Shown piece by piece: positions 27,708 through 37,300 of a DNA stretch of 64,000 nucleotides. The DNA comes from Chitinophagaceae bacterium (GTDB taxonomy: Bacteria; Bacteroidota; Bacteroidia; Chitinophagales; Chitinophagaceae). Within the stretch, counting starts at the first letter, position 1, and every line of letters starts with the position of its first letter. Location: positions 1 through 64,000 of the forward strand of contig JAGXRG010000070.1 in the NCBI GenBank assembly GCA_018335935.1. The letters run 5' to 3'. The notes under the pieces are model-generated. The model ran no database searches and had not been told where the DNA came from. It was given only the letters and a program-made list of their open reading frames with translations. A program made the position numbers and the translations under genes.

Positions 27708-29900
27708 TTATCTTAAAAACAATAATTCTCTATATTTTGGTAAAGTCCAGTATTCATCACCTACCAAACGTTCAAGTTTGTCAATATGGTATCTTATTTC
27801 ATCGAAGTATGCATTCTTAACTTCGTTACAATACATAATGGCTTTTTCTCTGGTATCTTCAATATTATTCGCTTTTTTTCTTGCATCAACCATTGAAGTA
27901 CATTTAGCATATACTATTTGTACATGGTTACTAATTTTTTCTACAATCTCTACTTGACTTTTATAAGATTCTTCTTTTAAGCCCAATCCTTTTAAACCAT
28001 TAATATTGTCGATTAGTTTATTTTGGTATAATACTGCTGAAGGGAGGATATGATTTAGTGCTAAGTCTCCCATAACTCTAGCTTCAATCTGAACTTTTTT
28101 AATATATTTTTCTAGTTCAATTTCATGTCTGGCTTCTAATTCTAAATGTGTATAAACATTATTGCTTCCAAATAATTTTTTAGCTTTATCAGAAACCATA
28201 GCATCAAGTGCTAAAGGAGTTGTAGGAATATTAGGTAAGCCTCTTGCTTCTGCTTCTTTATGCCAGTCTTCGCTATAACCATCTCCTTCAAACAAAACTT
28301 TCTTACAATCTACAATGTACTTTTGAAGAACTTGAATAATTGCAATTTCTTTTTTCTCGCCTTTAGCAATTAATGAATCAACATCTGTTTTAAAAGTTCT
28401 TAAAGTTTCTGCCATGGCAGCATTTAAAACTGTCATTGGGGTAGAACAATTGGCTGATGAGCCAACAGCTCTAAACTCGAACTTATTACCTGTAAAAGCA
28501 AATGGTGAAGTTCTATTTCTGTCGGTATTATCCAACATCAATTCAGGTATTGATCTATGGATATCTAATTTTAAAATAGCCTCATCTTGTTCATCGAATT
28601 TATCGCCCACTCTATTTTCAATATCAGTTAAAACTTTGGCTAGATATTTTCCTACAAAAACAGAAATAATAGCTGGTGGTGCTTCGTTTGCACCAAGTCT
28701 ATGATCATTACCTGCACTTGCTATTGATGCTCTTAAAAGTTCTGCATAATCATGAACCGATTTAATGGCATTTACAAAAAATGTTAAGAACATTAAATTG
28801 GTTTTAGGCGTTTTACCAGGACTTAATAAATTAACTCCAGTATCAGTTGCTAAACTCCAATTATTGTGTTTTCCTGATCCATTAATGTTAGCAAAAGGCT
28901 TTTCGTGTAATAAAACTTTTAGTTTATGACGACGAGAAACTCTTTCCATAATATCCATTAACAAAGCATTATGATCTACAGCTATACTCACATCTTCAAA
29001 AATGGGTGCACATTCAAATTGTGCAGGAGCAACTTCATTATGCCTTGTTCTTAAAGGAATGCCAAGTTTATAACATTCATATTCAAAATCACGCATAAAT
29101 GCATAACAACGTTCTGGAATTGAACCAAAATAATGATCTTCTAATTGCTGTCCTTTTGCTGGAGAAGCACCAAAAACAGTTCTTCCACATTGAACTAAAT
29201 CAGGACGTGCATTTGCCAAAGACTCATCTATTAAAAAGTATTCTTGTTCCCAACCAAGCGTTGCGTTTACTTTACTTACATTTTTATCAAAATAGTTGCA
29301 AACATCTACTGCTGCAGTGTTTAAAGATTCTAAAGCCTTTAATAATGGAGCTTTATAATCTAAAGATTCACCTGTATAAGAAATAAATATGGTTGGAATA
29401 CAAAGGGTTTTACCATGACCAATTTCCATGATGAATGCTGGAGAAGAAGGATCCCAGGCTGTATATCCACGAGCTTCAAACGTTGCTCTTAACCCTCCAC
29501 TAGGGAAAGATGAAGCATCCGGTTCTTGTTGAATTAAAGCTGCACCATCAAATTCTTCAATTGCAGTACCATCACTTTTTAAAGTAAAAAAACTATCATG
29601 TTTTTCTGCCGTAGCACCTGTTAATGGTTGAAACCAGTGTGTAAAATGCGTTACACCTTTAGATAATGCCCATGCTTTTAAACCATTAGCAATCTGATTG
29701 GCAACTGATCTATCAATTTTTTTACTTTGTTTTATACTGCCCGAAAGACTCTTAAAAGCATCTTCATTTAAGTATTCTCTAGCTATATTTAGCGTAAATA
29801 CATTCTGACCAAAAATATCAGTAATTTTTGTGTCGTATTTGGTAAAAGTAATAGTAGGATTAGTCAATACCTCTTCAATTACTTTAAATCTTAGTGCCAT
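27708..29900 (-). CDS. glnN: Glutamine synthetase, type III
   Basis: A 730-residue GSIII enzyme that makes glutamine from glutamate, ammonia and ATP. The length and the N-terminal GSIII domain (GLRATFEARGYTAWDP) exclude types I and II. Catalytic-region blocks include GWEQEYFLID, RTRHNEVAPAQFECAP, KPFANINGSGKHNNWSL and NRTSPFAFTGNKFEFRAVG. The C-terminus ends with a helical domain (YHIDKLERLVGDEYW). It is a stand-alone gene. The 162 bases upstream are very AT-rich and divergent to the UpxY gene; no exact -7 box was found for glnN. Confidence 0.96.
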   Translation of the reverse strand: MALRFKVIEEVLTNPTITFTKYDTKITDIFGQNVFTLNIAREYLNEDAFKSLSGSIKQSKKIDRSVANQIANGLKAWALSKGVTHFTHWFQPLTGATAEKHDSFFTLKSDGTAIEEFDGAALIQQEPDASSFPSGGLRATFEARGYTAWDPSSPAFIMEIGHGKTLCIPTIFISYTGESLDYKAPLLKALESLNTAAVDVCNYFDKNVSKVNATLGWEQEYFLIDESLANARPDLVQCGRTVFGASPAKGQQLEDHYFGSIPERCYAFMRDFEYECYKLGIPLRTRHNEVAPAQFECAPIFEDVSIAVDHNALLMDIMERVSRRHKLKVLLHEKPFANINGSGKHNNWSLATDTGVNLLSPGKTPKTNLMFLTFFVNAIKSVHDYAELLRASIASAGNDHRLGANEAPPAIISVFVGKYLAKVLTDIENRVGDKFDEQDEAILKLDIHRSIPELMLDNTDRNRTSPFAFTGNKFEFRAVGSSANCSTPMTVLNAAMAETLRTFKTDVDSLIAKGEKKEIAIIQVLQKYIVDCKKVLFEGDGYSEDWHKEAEARGLPNIPTTPLALDAMVSDKAKKLFGSNNVYTHLELEARHEIELEKYIKKVQIEARVMGDLALNHILPSAVLYQNKLIDNINGLKGLGLKEESYKSQVEIVEKISNHVQIVYAKCTSMVDARKKANNIEDTREKAIMYCNEVKNAYFDEIRYHIDKLERLVGDEYWTLPKYRELLFLR

Positions 29901-30012
29901 AATGATTAAATTTTAGCAAAAAAAGTAAAAAATAGCATGAAAACAATAAAATAATAAATATATAATAATTCGTAATATGAATTTTAATTGAATAAATAAC
30001 TATTTAATAAGA

Positions 30013-30043
30013 TTTGAAATTGAAAGAAATAAACTTATTTTTG
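30013..30043 (+). promoter_or_regulatory. Promoter of UpxY gene: TTTG-N19-TATTTTTG
   Basis: -33 TTTG at 30013-30016 and -7 TATTTTTG at 30036-30043 with a 19-base spacer, an ideal Bacteroidota promoter. The predicted leader is about 16 bases. Confidence 0.7.
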
Positions 30044-30062
30044 ATGTAAATTCAATATTGGT

Positions 30063-30569
30063 ATGAGTGAAAAGAAATGGTATGTGGTTTATTCGAAGCC
30101 AAAGTGTGAAAGGCGAATAGACGATGCCTTAACCCGAAAAGGCATTACTAGTTGGTGTCCTCTAACAAAAACGCAAAGAAAGTGGACCGATAGAGTTAAA
30201 ACCATTGAAATTCCAGTTTTTAGATCTTATGTTTTTGTGCACATCACTGAGGATGAAAAATATCAGGTATTAATTACACCAGGAGTTTTAAATTTTATTC
30301 ATTATTTAGGAAAGCCAGCCATTGTAAGACAAGAGGAAATTGATTTAATGAAAAAATTTCTTCTAGAGAAAGATGCAAAATTTGAAGTAGTTTCATCTGA
30401 AGGATTTAAACAAAATACAAAAGTTAAAGTAAGTCATGGTGTATTCATAGACAAAGAGGGAACTGTGTTACGAGATGGAAAGAAGAAAGTTTATGTTCAA
30501 ATAGAAAGTCTTGGTCAGGTAATGATTGTAGAATTTAAAGCTGAGTATTTAATACCAGTTTCAGTATAA
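30063..30569 (+). CDS. UpxY-family transcription antiterminator (NusG paralogue)
   Basis: A 168-residue NusG-like protein. The N-terminal NGN domain (KKWYVVYSKPKCERRIDDAL, then FRSYVFVHI) is followed by a KOW motif (KVSHGVFIDKEGTVLRDG). In Bacteroides, UpxY proteins lead capsule operons and prevent premature termination there. Here the next gene, 9 bases on, is a capsule-type phosphatase. After it come ddl and other wall genes, not a glycosyltransferase cluster, so its target may be this envelope operon or a distant polysaccharide locus. Confidence 0.88.
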   Translation: MSEKKWYVVYSKPKCERRIDDALTRKGITSWCPLTKTQRKWTDRVKTIEIPVFRSYVFVHITEDEKYQVLITPGVLNFIHYLGKPAIVRQEEIDLMKKFLLEKDAKFEVVSSEGFKQNTKVKVSHGVFIDKEGTVLRDGKKKVYVQIESLGQVMIVEFKAEYLIPVSV

Positions 30570-30578
30570 AAAAATTTA

Positions 30579-31322
30579 ATGTTTTCAATTTTTAGTAAAA
30601 AGCATGATGAAAGTTTAGACTTATCATTTTTGCAAGCAGATATGCACTCTCATTTGCTTCCTCAGATAGATGATGGATCAGAAAGTATGGATCAAACCAT
30701 ACATTTCATTAAGGAAATGAAGGTACTAGGATACAAGAAGCTAATTTGTACTCCACATATTTTACCAGATGTACACGATAATAACCCTACAATAATATTA
30801 GCAAAATTAAAAGAGGTTCAGGAGGTTATTAGTAACCAAAAGATTGATATTACAATCGAGGCAGCTGCAGAATATATGGTTGGTCCAGAATTTCAGCAAA
30901 CCATTAATAATAACGAAGAAATTTTATGTTTTGGTAAAGAAAAGTTTGTGCTTATAGAAATGTCTTATGCTTATCCCTCACAAAATATTGAACAGGTAAT
31001 ATTTGATTTAATGATCAAGGGATATCAACCCATTTTAGCACATCCCGAACGATATAATTATTTATTAGGACAAAAAAATGTATTTGAAAGTTTTGTTCAA
31101 AAAGGGTGTTTGCTGCAAATGAATTTACTTTCTCTCACAGGTATATATGGAAAGCCAGTAATGATGGCTGCAGAATATTTAATGAAAAAGAAATTAATTT
31201 CTTTTATTGGTACTGATATGCATCATCAAGGCCATTTAAATATTATAAAAAAGTTTGCAACCAATAAAAAGTTTCATCAAAAAGTACAAGAACTCAATTT
31301 ATTGAATCAAAACTTAATTTAA
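30579..31322 (+). CDS. CpsB/CapC-type tyrosine-protein phosphatase (PHP fold)
   Basis: A 247-residue polymerase-histidinol-phosphatase (PHP) domain protein related to CpsB/YwqE. It has metal-binding DMHSHLLP at residues 21-28, then CTPHILPDVHDN, LAHPERYNYL and TDMHHQGH near the C-terminus. Such enzymes remove phosphate from the tyrosine kinases that control polysaccharide chain length. No cognate kinase (Wzc/CpsD) is visible in the window. It is 9 bases after the UpxY gene, so they form a pair that fits capsule or exopolysaccharide control. Confidence 0.9.
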   Translation: MFSIFSKKHDESLDLSFLQADMHSHLLPQIDDGSESMDQTIHFIKEMKVLGYKKLICTPHILPDVHDNNPTIILAKLKEVQEVISNQKIDITIEAAAEYMVGPEFQQTINNNEEILCFGKEKFVLIEMSYAYPSQNIEQVIFDLMIKGYQPILAHPERYNYLLGQKNVFESFVQKGCLLQMNLLSLTGIYGKPVMMAAEYLMKKKLISFIGTDMHHQGHLNIIKKFATNKKFHQKVQELNLLNQNLI

Positions 31323-31383
31323 TTTTTAACAAGAGTTCTACTATTTATTTATTCACTATTTTTTCTACAATACATTAGCACTT

Positions 31384-31391
31384 TATATTTG
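31384..31391 (+). promoter_or_regulatory. Promoter -7 box of ddl (TATATTTG)
   Basis: An exact -7 box 16 bases before the ddl ATG. It splits the run at 30063-34315 into UpxY-phosphatase and ddl-PASTA-rhodanese-transpeptidase units, although read-through is possible. Confidence 0.6.
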
Positions 31392-31407
31392 ATTATTCTA
31401 TTTAAGT

Positions 31408-32388
31408 ATGAAAAAAAAGATTGCTTTAGTTACTGGAGGTTTTAGCGGCGAGGCAGAAATTAGTTATAAAAGTGCTATAACTGTTGCCAATAATATTGAT
31501 TTAAATTTATTTGATTACTATACAATCGATATCAATCCTTCTGGCTGGTTTTATAATAATGAAAACAACGAAAGCTGTGAAGTCAATAAAACAGACTTCA
31601 CTATCATATTTAATCAACAAAAAATAGTATTCGATGTTGTTTTAATGTGCATTCATGGTACACCTGGAGAAGATGGTAAGCTTCAAGGATATTTTGACTT
31701 GTTACAAATACCTTATACAAGTTGCGATACTGCAACTTCTGCATTAACTTTTAATAAAAGATATACTTTGGCTGTAGCAGCTTTTGGTGGTATAAAAGTT
31801 GCAAAAAGCGTTCATTTATTTAAAGATAGTCAATATACAATTGAAAAAATTTTACAGCAAATACAAACTCCTGTTTTTGTAAAACCAAATAATGGAGGTA
31901 GTAGTTTAGGCATGAGTAAGGTTGTTGATTCAAAACAATTGCAAACTGCCATTAATAAGGCTTTTGAGGTAGATGATCAAGTTTTGGTTGAGGAAATGAT
32001 TCAAGGCAGAGAATTTACAATTGGAGTTTATAAATCAAAAAATGAACTTATTGCTTTACCAATAACAGAGATAATAACTCAAAATGAATTTTTTGATTAT
32101 GAAGCTAAATATTTAGGAAAGAGTGAAGAAATTACTCCTGCATCTATCACAGATTCTATAAAAAATCAAATTGAAGAAGCTGCAAAGAAAATATACCAAT
32201 TACTTAATTGCAGAGGAATTGTTAGGATTGATTTTATTTACAATGAAAAAGAACTTCAACCTTATATGTTAGAAGTTAATACTGTGCCTGGTCAAAGTCA
32301 AGCTAGTATTGTACCTCAGCAAGTATTGGCCAAAGGATTAACTTTGAAGGAGTTTTATACCGATATTATTCAAAATGCAATTCAATAA
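31408..32388 (+). CDS. ddl: D-alanine--D-alanine ligase
   Basis: A 326-residue ATP-grasp ligase that makes D-Ala-D-Ala for peptidoglycan precursors. The N-terminal glycine loop (LVTGGFSGEAEISYKSA), the CIHGTPGEDGKLQGYFDLL block, PVFVKPNNGGSSLGMSKV (ATP-grasp loop), and the metal/product site RIDFIYNE with LEVNTVPGQS are all present. It is followed by a PASTA protein after 17 bases. Together with the L,D-transpeptidase downstream, this points to a peptidoglycan-focused operon. Confidence 0.95.
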   Translation: MKKKIALVTGGFSGEAEISYKSAITVANNIDLNLFDYYTIDINPSGWFYNNENNESCEVNKTDFTIIFNQQKIVFDVVLMCIHGTPGEDGKLQGYFDLLQIPYTSCDTATSALTFNKRYTLAVAAFGGIKVAKSVHLFKDSQYTIEKILQQIQTPVFVKPNNGGSSLGMSKVVDSKQLQTAINKAFEVDDQVLVEEMIQGREFTIGVYKSKNELIALPITEIITQNEFFDYEAKYLGKSEEITPASITDSIKNQIEEAAKKIYQLLNCRGIVRIDFIYNEKELQPYMLEVNTVPGQSQASIVPQQVLAKGLTLKEFYTDIIQNAIQ

Positions 32389-32405
32389 AATAAAAAAATA
32401 TTCAG

Positions 32406-33224
32406 TTGTTTAAAGCCATTACATCAAAAAATTTATTTATTAATATTCTCTTTGGAATATTTCTAGTACTATTATTTATTGTATTATTTTTTTATTCATT
32501 AGGTTGGATAACAGGACATGATAAATATGAAAAAGTTCCAGAAGTTATAGGAAAGAATGTGAATGCAGCTATTGATGATTTAAAAGCTAGAGGTTTTCAG
32601 GTTGAAGTAGTGGATAGTGTTTATGATATGAATGCTCAAAGGTTAAGTGTTGTAAAACAATCTCCTGAACCAGATGCCATTGTTAAGAATGGTAGAACCA
32701 TTTATTTAACTATTAATCGATTAGAAGCTCCAACAGTTGAAATGCCCAATTTAGTTGGTTTATCTTTTAAAAGTGCACAATTATATTTAGAAAGTTTAGG
32801 GTTACAATTAGGAGATACTTCTTATAAACCCGATATTGCTCGTAATGCTGTATTGAGTCAAAGATTTGAAGGTAAAGAAATAAAGCAAGGCACTAAAATA
32901 CCCATTGGTAGTAGAATAAATTTTGTAATTGGTAGTGGAATTGGTGAATACGAAATGGAAATGCCAAACCTAGTTGGTCTATCTTATTATGAAGCTAAAG
33001 CATTATTGAACAGTATGAATATTTTAGTTGGAATTCCAATAATGTTAGATGCTAATACAAATGATAGTTCTAAAACATTTGTTGTTAAACAAGAACCACC
33101 TGTTTTTTTTGAACCAGTTCCTGGTCAATTTATATTAAATAAAATACGTCCTGGACAAGTAATTGATCTTTGGTTAAGTTCAACTCCTCCAATTATGGAT
33201 TCAACAGGATATCCTAAAAATTAA
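32406..33224 (+). CDS. Membrane-anchored PASTA-domain protein
   Basis: A 272-residue protein with one N-terminal membrane helix (about residues 10-32, INILFGIFLVLLFIVLFFYS). Three PASTA domains follow, starting near residues 42 (KVPEVIGKNVNAAI), 115 (MPNLVGLSFKSAQ) and 187 (MPNLVGLSYYEAK), then a short proline-rich tail. PASTA domains bind muropeptides or beta-lactam-like ligands in other bacteria. No kinase domain is attached, as is usual in Bacteroidota. The start codon is TTG at 32406; no ATG in frame fits the membrane helix. Confidence 0.88.
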   Translation: MFKAITSKNLFINILFGIFLVLLFIVLFFYSLGWITGHDKYEKVPEVIGKNVNAAIDDLKARGFQVEVVDSVYDMNAQRLSVVKQSPEPDAIVKNGRTIYLTINRLEAPTVEMPNLVGLSFKSAQLYLESLGLQLGDTSYKPDIARNAVLSQRFEGKEIKQGTKIPIGSRINFVIGSGIGEYEMEMPNLVGLSYYEAKALLNSMNILVGIPIMLDANTNDSSKTFVVKQEPPVFFEPVPGQFILNKIRPGQVIDLWLSSTPPIMDSTGYPKN

Positions 33225-33235
33225 ATTTAATTAAC

Positions 33236-33544
33236 ATGTTTCAAACTATTACAGCAGAAGAATTGCAACAAAAAATAATGAATAATGAAAATATTCATTT
33301 AGTTGATGTTAGAGAGCCTCATGAGCATGCTGAATTTAACATAGGTGGTACTTTATTACCTGTTGGAAAAATTCAATCTATGCAAATAGATGAAATAGAA
33401 GATTTAAGATCAGAAGAAGTGATTGTTTATTGTAGAAGTGGTGTAAGAAGCAGTCAGGCTGCAATGGTATTACAACAACTTGGTTTTACAAATGTGTACA
33501 ATTTAACTGGCGGTATGTTAAATTGGAAAGAAAAAATTGGATAA
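33236..33544 (+). CDS. Rhodanese-like domain protein
   Basis: A 102-residue single-domain rhodanese. It shows HLVDVREPHEHAEFNIGG and the active-site loop YCRSGVRSSQAA with the catalytic cysteine, then LTGGMLNWK at the end. Such proteins move sulfur from thiosulfate or persulfides; the physiological partner is unknown. There is no signal peptide. It sits 11 bases after the PASTA gene and 9 before the L,D-transpeptidase gene, so it is transcribed with wall genes, which is not an obvious functional match. Confidence 0.9.
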   Translation: MFQTITAEELQQKIMNNENIHLVDVREPHEHAEFNIGGTLLPVGKIQSMQIDEIEDLRSEEVIVYCRSGVRSSQAAMVLQQLGFTNVYNLTGGMLNWKEKIG

Positions 33545-33553
33545 AGATTTTCA

Positions 33554-34315
33554 ATGCCTTTAAATAAAATAATTTTAGTAGTTTCTTTACTTGCTTTACA
33601 TATCTCAGTTTTAGCACAACAAAACTTTCTTCAGAAGCAAAAAGCATTTCCAAGAGTGGAGCAAGCATTTAAGTTGAAAGATGATTCGCTACGTACCCAA
33701 TTTAAAAGGGCTAATTTAAGTTTTCCTCCAGAACAAATTTATTTACGAAGCTTTAAATATGATAGTGAGTTAGAAGTTTGGGTTAAACCCTTCTTATCTG
33801 ATTCATTTAAGCTTTTTAAAACATATAAAGTTTGTGCATTAAGTGGAAGTCTTGGTCCTAAAAGAATAGAAGGTGATTTTCAAGTGCCAGAAGGGTTTTA
33901 TTACATCAATGAATTTAATCCTAAAAGTATGTATCATTTATCCTTAGGAATTAATTATCCTAATGCATCTGATTTATTATTGAGTGATTCTTTAAATCCA
34001 GGCAATGAAATTTATGTTCATGGTGGTTGTATTACAGTTGGCTGTATTCCTATAAAAGATCAGCAGATTGAAGAGCTTTATTTATTAGCAGCTTATGCAA
34101 AAGAAAATGGACAAGATTTTATTCCTGTCCACATTTTTCCAGTTAGATATAATGTTAAAAAGAGTTTTGAATACTTAGCATTACAAAGCAAAGGCAACGA
34201 GGCGTATCAGCTTTTTGCAGTTACAATACAAGATGTTTTTGATTATTTTAATCATTACAAAAAATTACCATTTATAGCCATTGATGAGAAAGGTAATTAT
34301 TCGGTAATTCAATAA
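33554..34315 (+). CDS. L,D-transpeptidase family protein (YafK-like)
   Basis: A 253-residue exported YkuD-fold enzyme. A signal peptide (MPLNKIILVVSLLALHISVLA) precedes the catalytic domain with YVHGGCITVGCIPIKD. There, His and the second Cys match the H-x-S/T-x-G-C active-site pattern of YafK/YkuD enzymes that form 3-3 cross-links or attach proteins to peptidoglycan. A polar C-terminal region of about 60 residues follows. It is the last gene of the ddl run and ends 4 bases before the convergent adhesin gene. Confidence 0.88.
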   Translation: MPLNKIILVVSLLALHISVLAQQNFLQKQKAFPRVEQAFKLKDDSLRTQFKRANLSFPPEQIYLRSFKYDSELEVWVKPFLSDSFKLFKTYKVCALSGSLGPKRIEGDFQVPEGFYYINEFNPKSMYHLSLGINYPNASDLLLSDSLNPGNEIYVHGGCITVGCIPIKDQQIEELYLLAAYAKENGQDFIPVHIFPVRYNVKKSFEYLALQSKGNEAYQLFAVTIQDVFDYFNHYKKLPFIAIDEKGNYSVIQ

Positions 34316-34319
34316 TTAA

Positions 34320-37300
34320 TTATTTAATTATAGTTACACTTCCTCCCATTCGTTCTCTACCATTTTTAGGATCAACAATATAGTAATAAGTACCCATTGG
34401 TAAGGGCTGACCATTCGATTTTCCATCCCAATTTCTGTTATAACCAAGAGAGTAATAAACCTGTCTTCCATATCTGTCAAATACTTGAACAGTACAGCCT
34501 GGATAACTTTCTAAATACTTAATTTCCCAGAAATCATTTACTCCATCGCCATTTGGTGAAAATGCATTAGGTATAACAGGTGCTTTTAATACTACTACTA
34601 AAATATCATCAGTTGAGGAACATCCACCATTACCAGTAACTTTTAAAAAATATCTTCTATCTTCTAAAGGAAAAACTTGTGCATTTAATACGGTATCACT
34701 AATCATATCTATATTAGGAGTCCACTTATAAGTAAGACCATGACCAAATACATAATTCTGCTTTATGGTTAATAATCCACCTTGTAAAAAAGTTGCTTGA
34801 GTTGGTAAATCAATAATAGGGTATGGGTGAATTTCTATAGTTTGAAAAAAAGTATCACTCACACAATTATTATCGTTATAAATAAATAATGAAACAATTT
34901 TTGTCCCTGTATCTTGATAAACTTGAATAGGGTGCTGTGCATTTGATGTATAGCCAAAACCTAAATCCCAATTCCAGGATTTAACATTACTGGTTAATCC
35001 TTTACTAGAATCTGAATAATATAAAGCATCGCCATAGCAAGCAAACTTATTTGGGGCTATAGCAAAGTTTGCTTTAGGTTGAGGATAAATTGTTTTTAAT
35101 ACTCTAGTTAAAGAATCTTTACAACCATCTTTGCTCGTTATAATGAGTTGAACATTTTTTGCAGCAGTATCAGAATACTTGTGTGTTGGATTTTGTAAAT
35201 TTGATGGGGTTGGATTACTTGCATCTCCAAAATTCCAGTTCCAACTAAACTGAGCAGTTGAATTATCACCAATTGTGCTACTATCTAAAAAAGTTCCTCT
35301 TCCATCTGGTAAACAAATTGAGGGTAAACCAAAATGAACAATTGGTAAATAGTTTATTTTAACAGGTTTAGGAATACTATGGCTACAACCACTATCTGTA
35401 GTAACTTTTAAAGTAACAGTATATGTATTTGCAGTGTTGTATTGATAACTATAGGTTGCACCAGAAGTTTTTATGGTAGAGTCATTATTGCCATACACCC
35501 ATTTCCATTGTGTTATATTTCCAACATTTGCAATTGAACTATCAATAAAATTGAAATTATTTTTTTCACATAAAGGAGTACTTACACCAAATTTTGCATT
35601 TGGAGATTGAAATACTTTTATGTTTTTAGTTGCAGAATCTATACATCCATAAGTTGTAGAAGTGAAAGTATATTTAATAGGATAAATACCAGGACTAACA
35701 GTTTGAGGATTATACAAACCAGTAGCATTATTTATGATACCATTTCCATTAAAATTTGCTGTTCCTGGCACACCACCAATCTCAGAAGCTTCTGTAATGA
35801 TTCTTGAATTGGCATCATTACAAATACTTACAATATCGTTGAATTGAACTTTAGGACTTTGGTGTAAAGTAATTTCTTGAGTTTTTGGACTTAAACAAGT
35901 TGCACCAGAATAAGCAATCATTTTAACATAAACACTCTTAGTTGCAGGCTGTTGAAAGTTGTTGTATAGATGGCTATAAATTTTATTTGGATAAGGATTA
36001 TTATCTATGTACTTAACTAAAGGAGCATTAACCGTATCCCAATAAATTTCAATATCTGTAACACTTCCAAAATCTACGGTTGAAGTATTTTGAATTCGAA
36101 CTGAATCATTGCTACATAAATTACTATTATTTAAAATAACAAAATTGGCTTTTGGGGTAGAACCATTAACTGTAAAATTGCTAGTTACTGAGTCTGTACA
36201 GAATTTATTTGAAGTAACTACTAATTTTACTTGATAAACACCTGTATCTGAATATTTATGAATTGGGTTCTTAATAGTTGAAGTATTAGGATTTAATGGA
36301 GGTGTTGCAAAAGGATCTCCAAAACTCCAACTCCAACTGAATGAGTTTTGCGAACCATCGGCAATTTTACTAGTGTCGTTAAATTGTGCAAAAGCATCAT
36401 CTAAACAGACTTTAGGTAATAAAAATCCTACGTGTGGTAAAGGGTTTATGATAACTTGTTTTGGAGCACTGGTATCACTTTTACAACCTTTACTGTTTAC
36501 AACCATCAATTTAACATTGTATGTACCGGTTGTATCATATACTTCATTAAATGGGTTAGGTAAAGTATTAAATGTGTAATACTTGCCATTGCCCATATTC
36601 CAGCCCCATTGAGTTATTGTTCCTACATTGGCTAAAGACGTATCTGTAAAAGTAATATTTCTCTTTTCACATAAAGGGTTAGAAACAGTAAAACCAGGTG
36701 TTGGCAGTGGATGAACAACAGTTGTTTTCATCATAGTATCACTTATACAACCTTTATCAGTTTTTACATAAAGTGTGATTGAATCAGTTTTTGCATTAGT
36801 GTACAAATGTTTAGGATGTTGTATGGTATCTGTAGTTCCATCACCAAAGTTCCAATACCATTTCACAATTGCATGTCCTTTTCCATCACTTATATCAGTG
36901 AATACAGTTGTATCTCTCAAACACACTTCAGGTGTAACATTAAAATCGGCCTTAGGTTGCTGCCATACTGTAGTTACATTTTTTGAGGTATCTTTTATAC
37001 AACCATACATACTTGTAACGGTAAGTTTTACAGTAAAAGGACCCACATTATTATAGTTAGTTGAAGCATTTTTTAAAGTAGAAGAATCGCCATTTCCGAA
37101 CAACCATTTATAAGTAAAGTTTGCAGCTGTCCCATCCGAAATGGTAGATAAATCAGCAAAATTGGCTAATCCTACAGGTAAACAAACATTGCCAGGTAAA
37201 GAAAAATCAGCAACGGGATAAGGTCTAACTTTAATTTGTTTACTAAATAATAAACTTTTACAGCCTGTTGCAGTTTCTACCATAAGAGTTATGGTAAATG

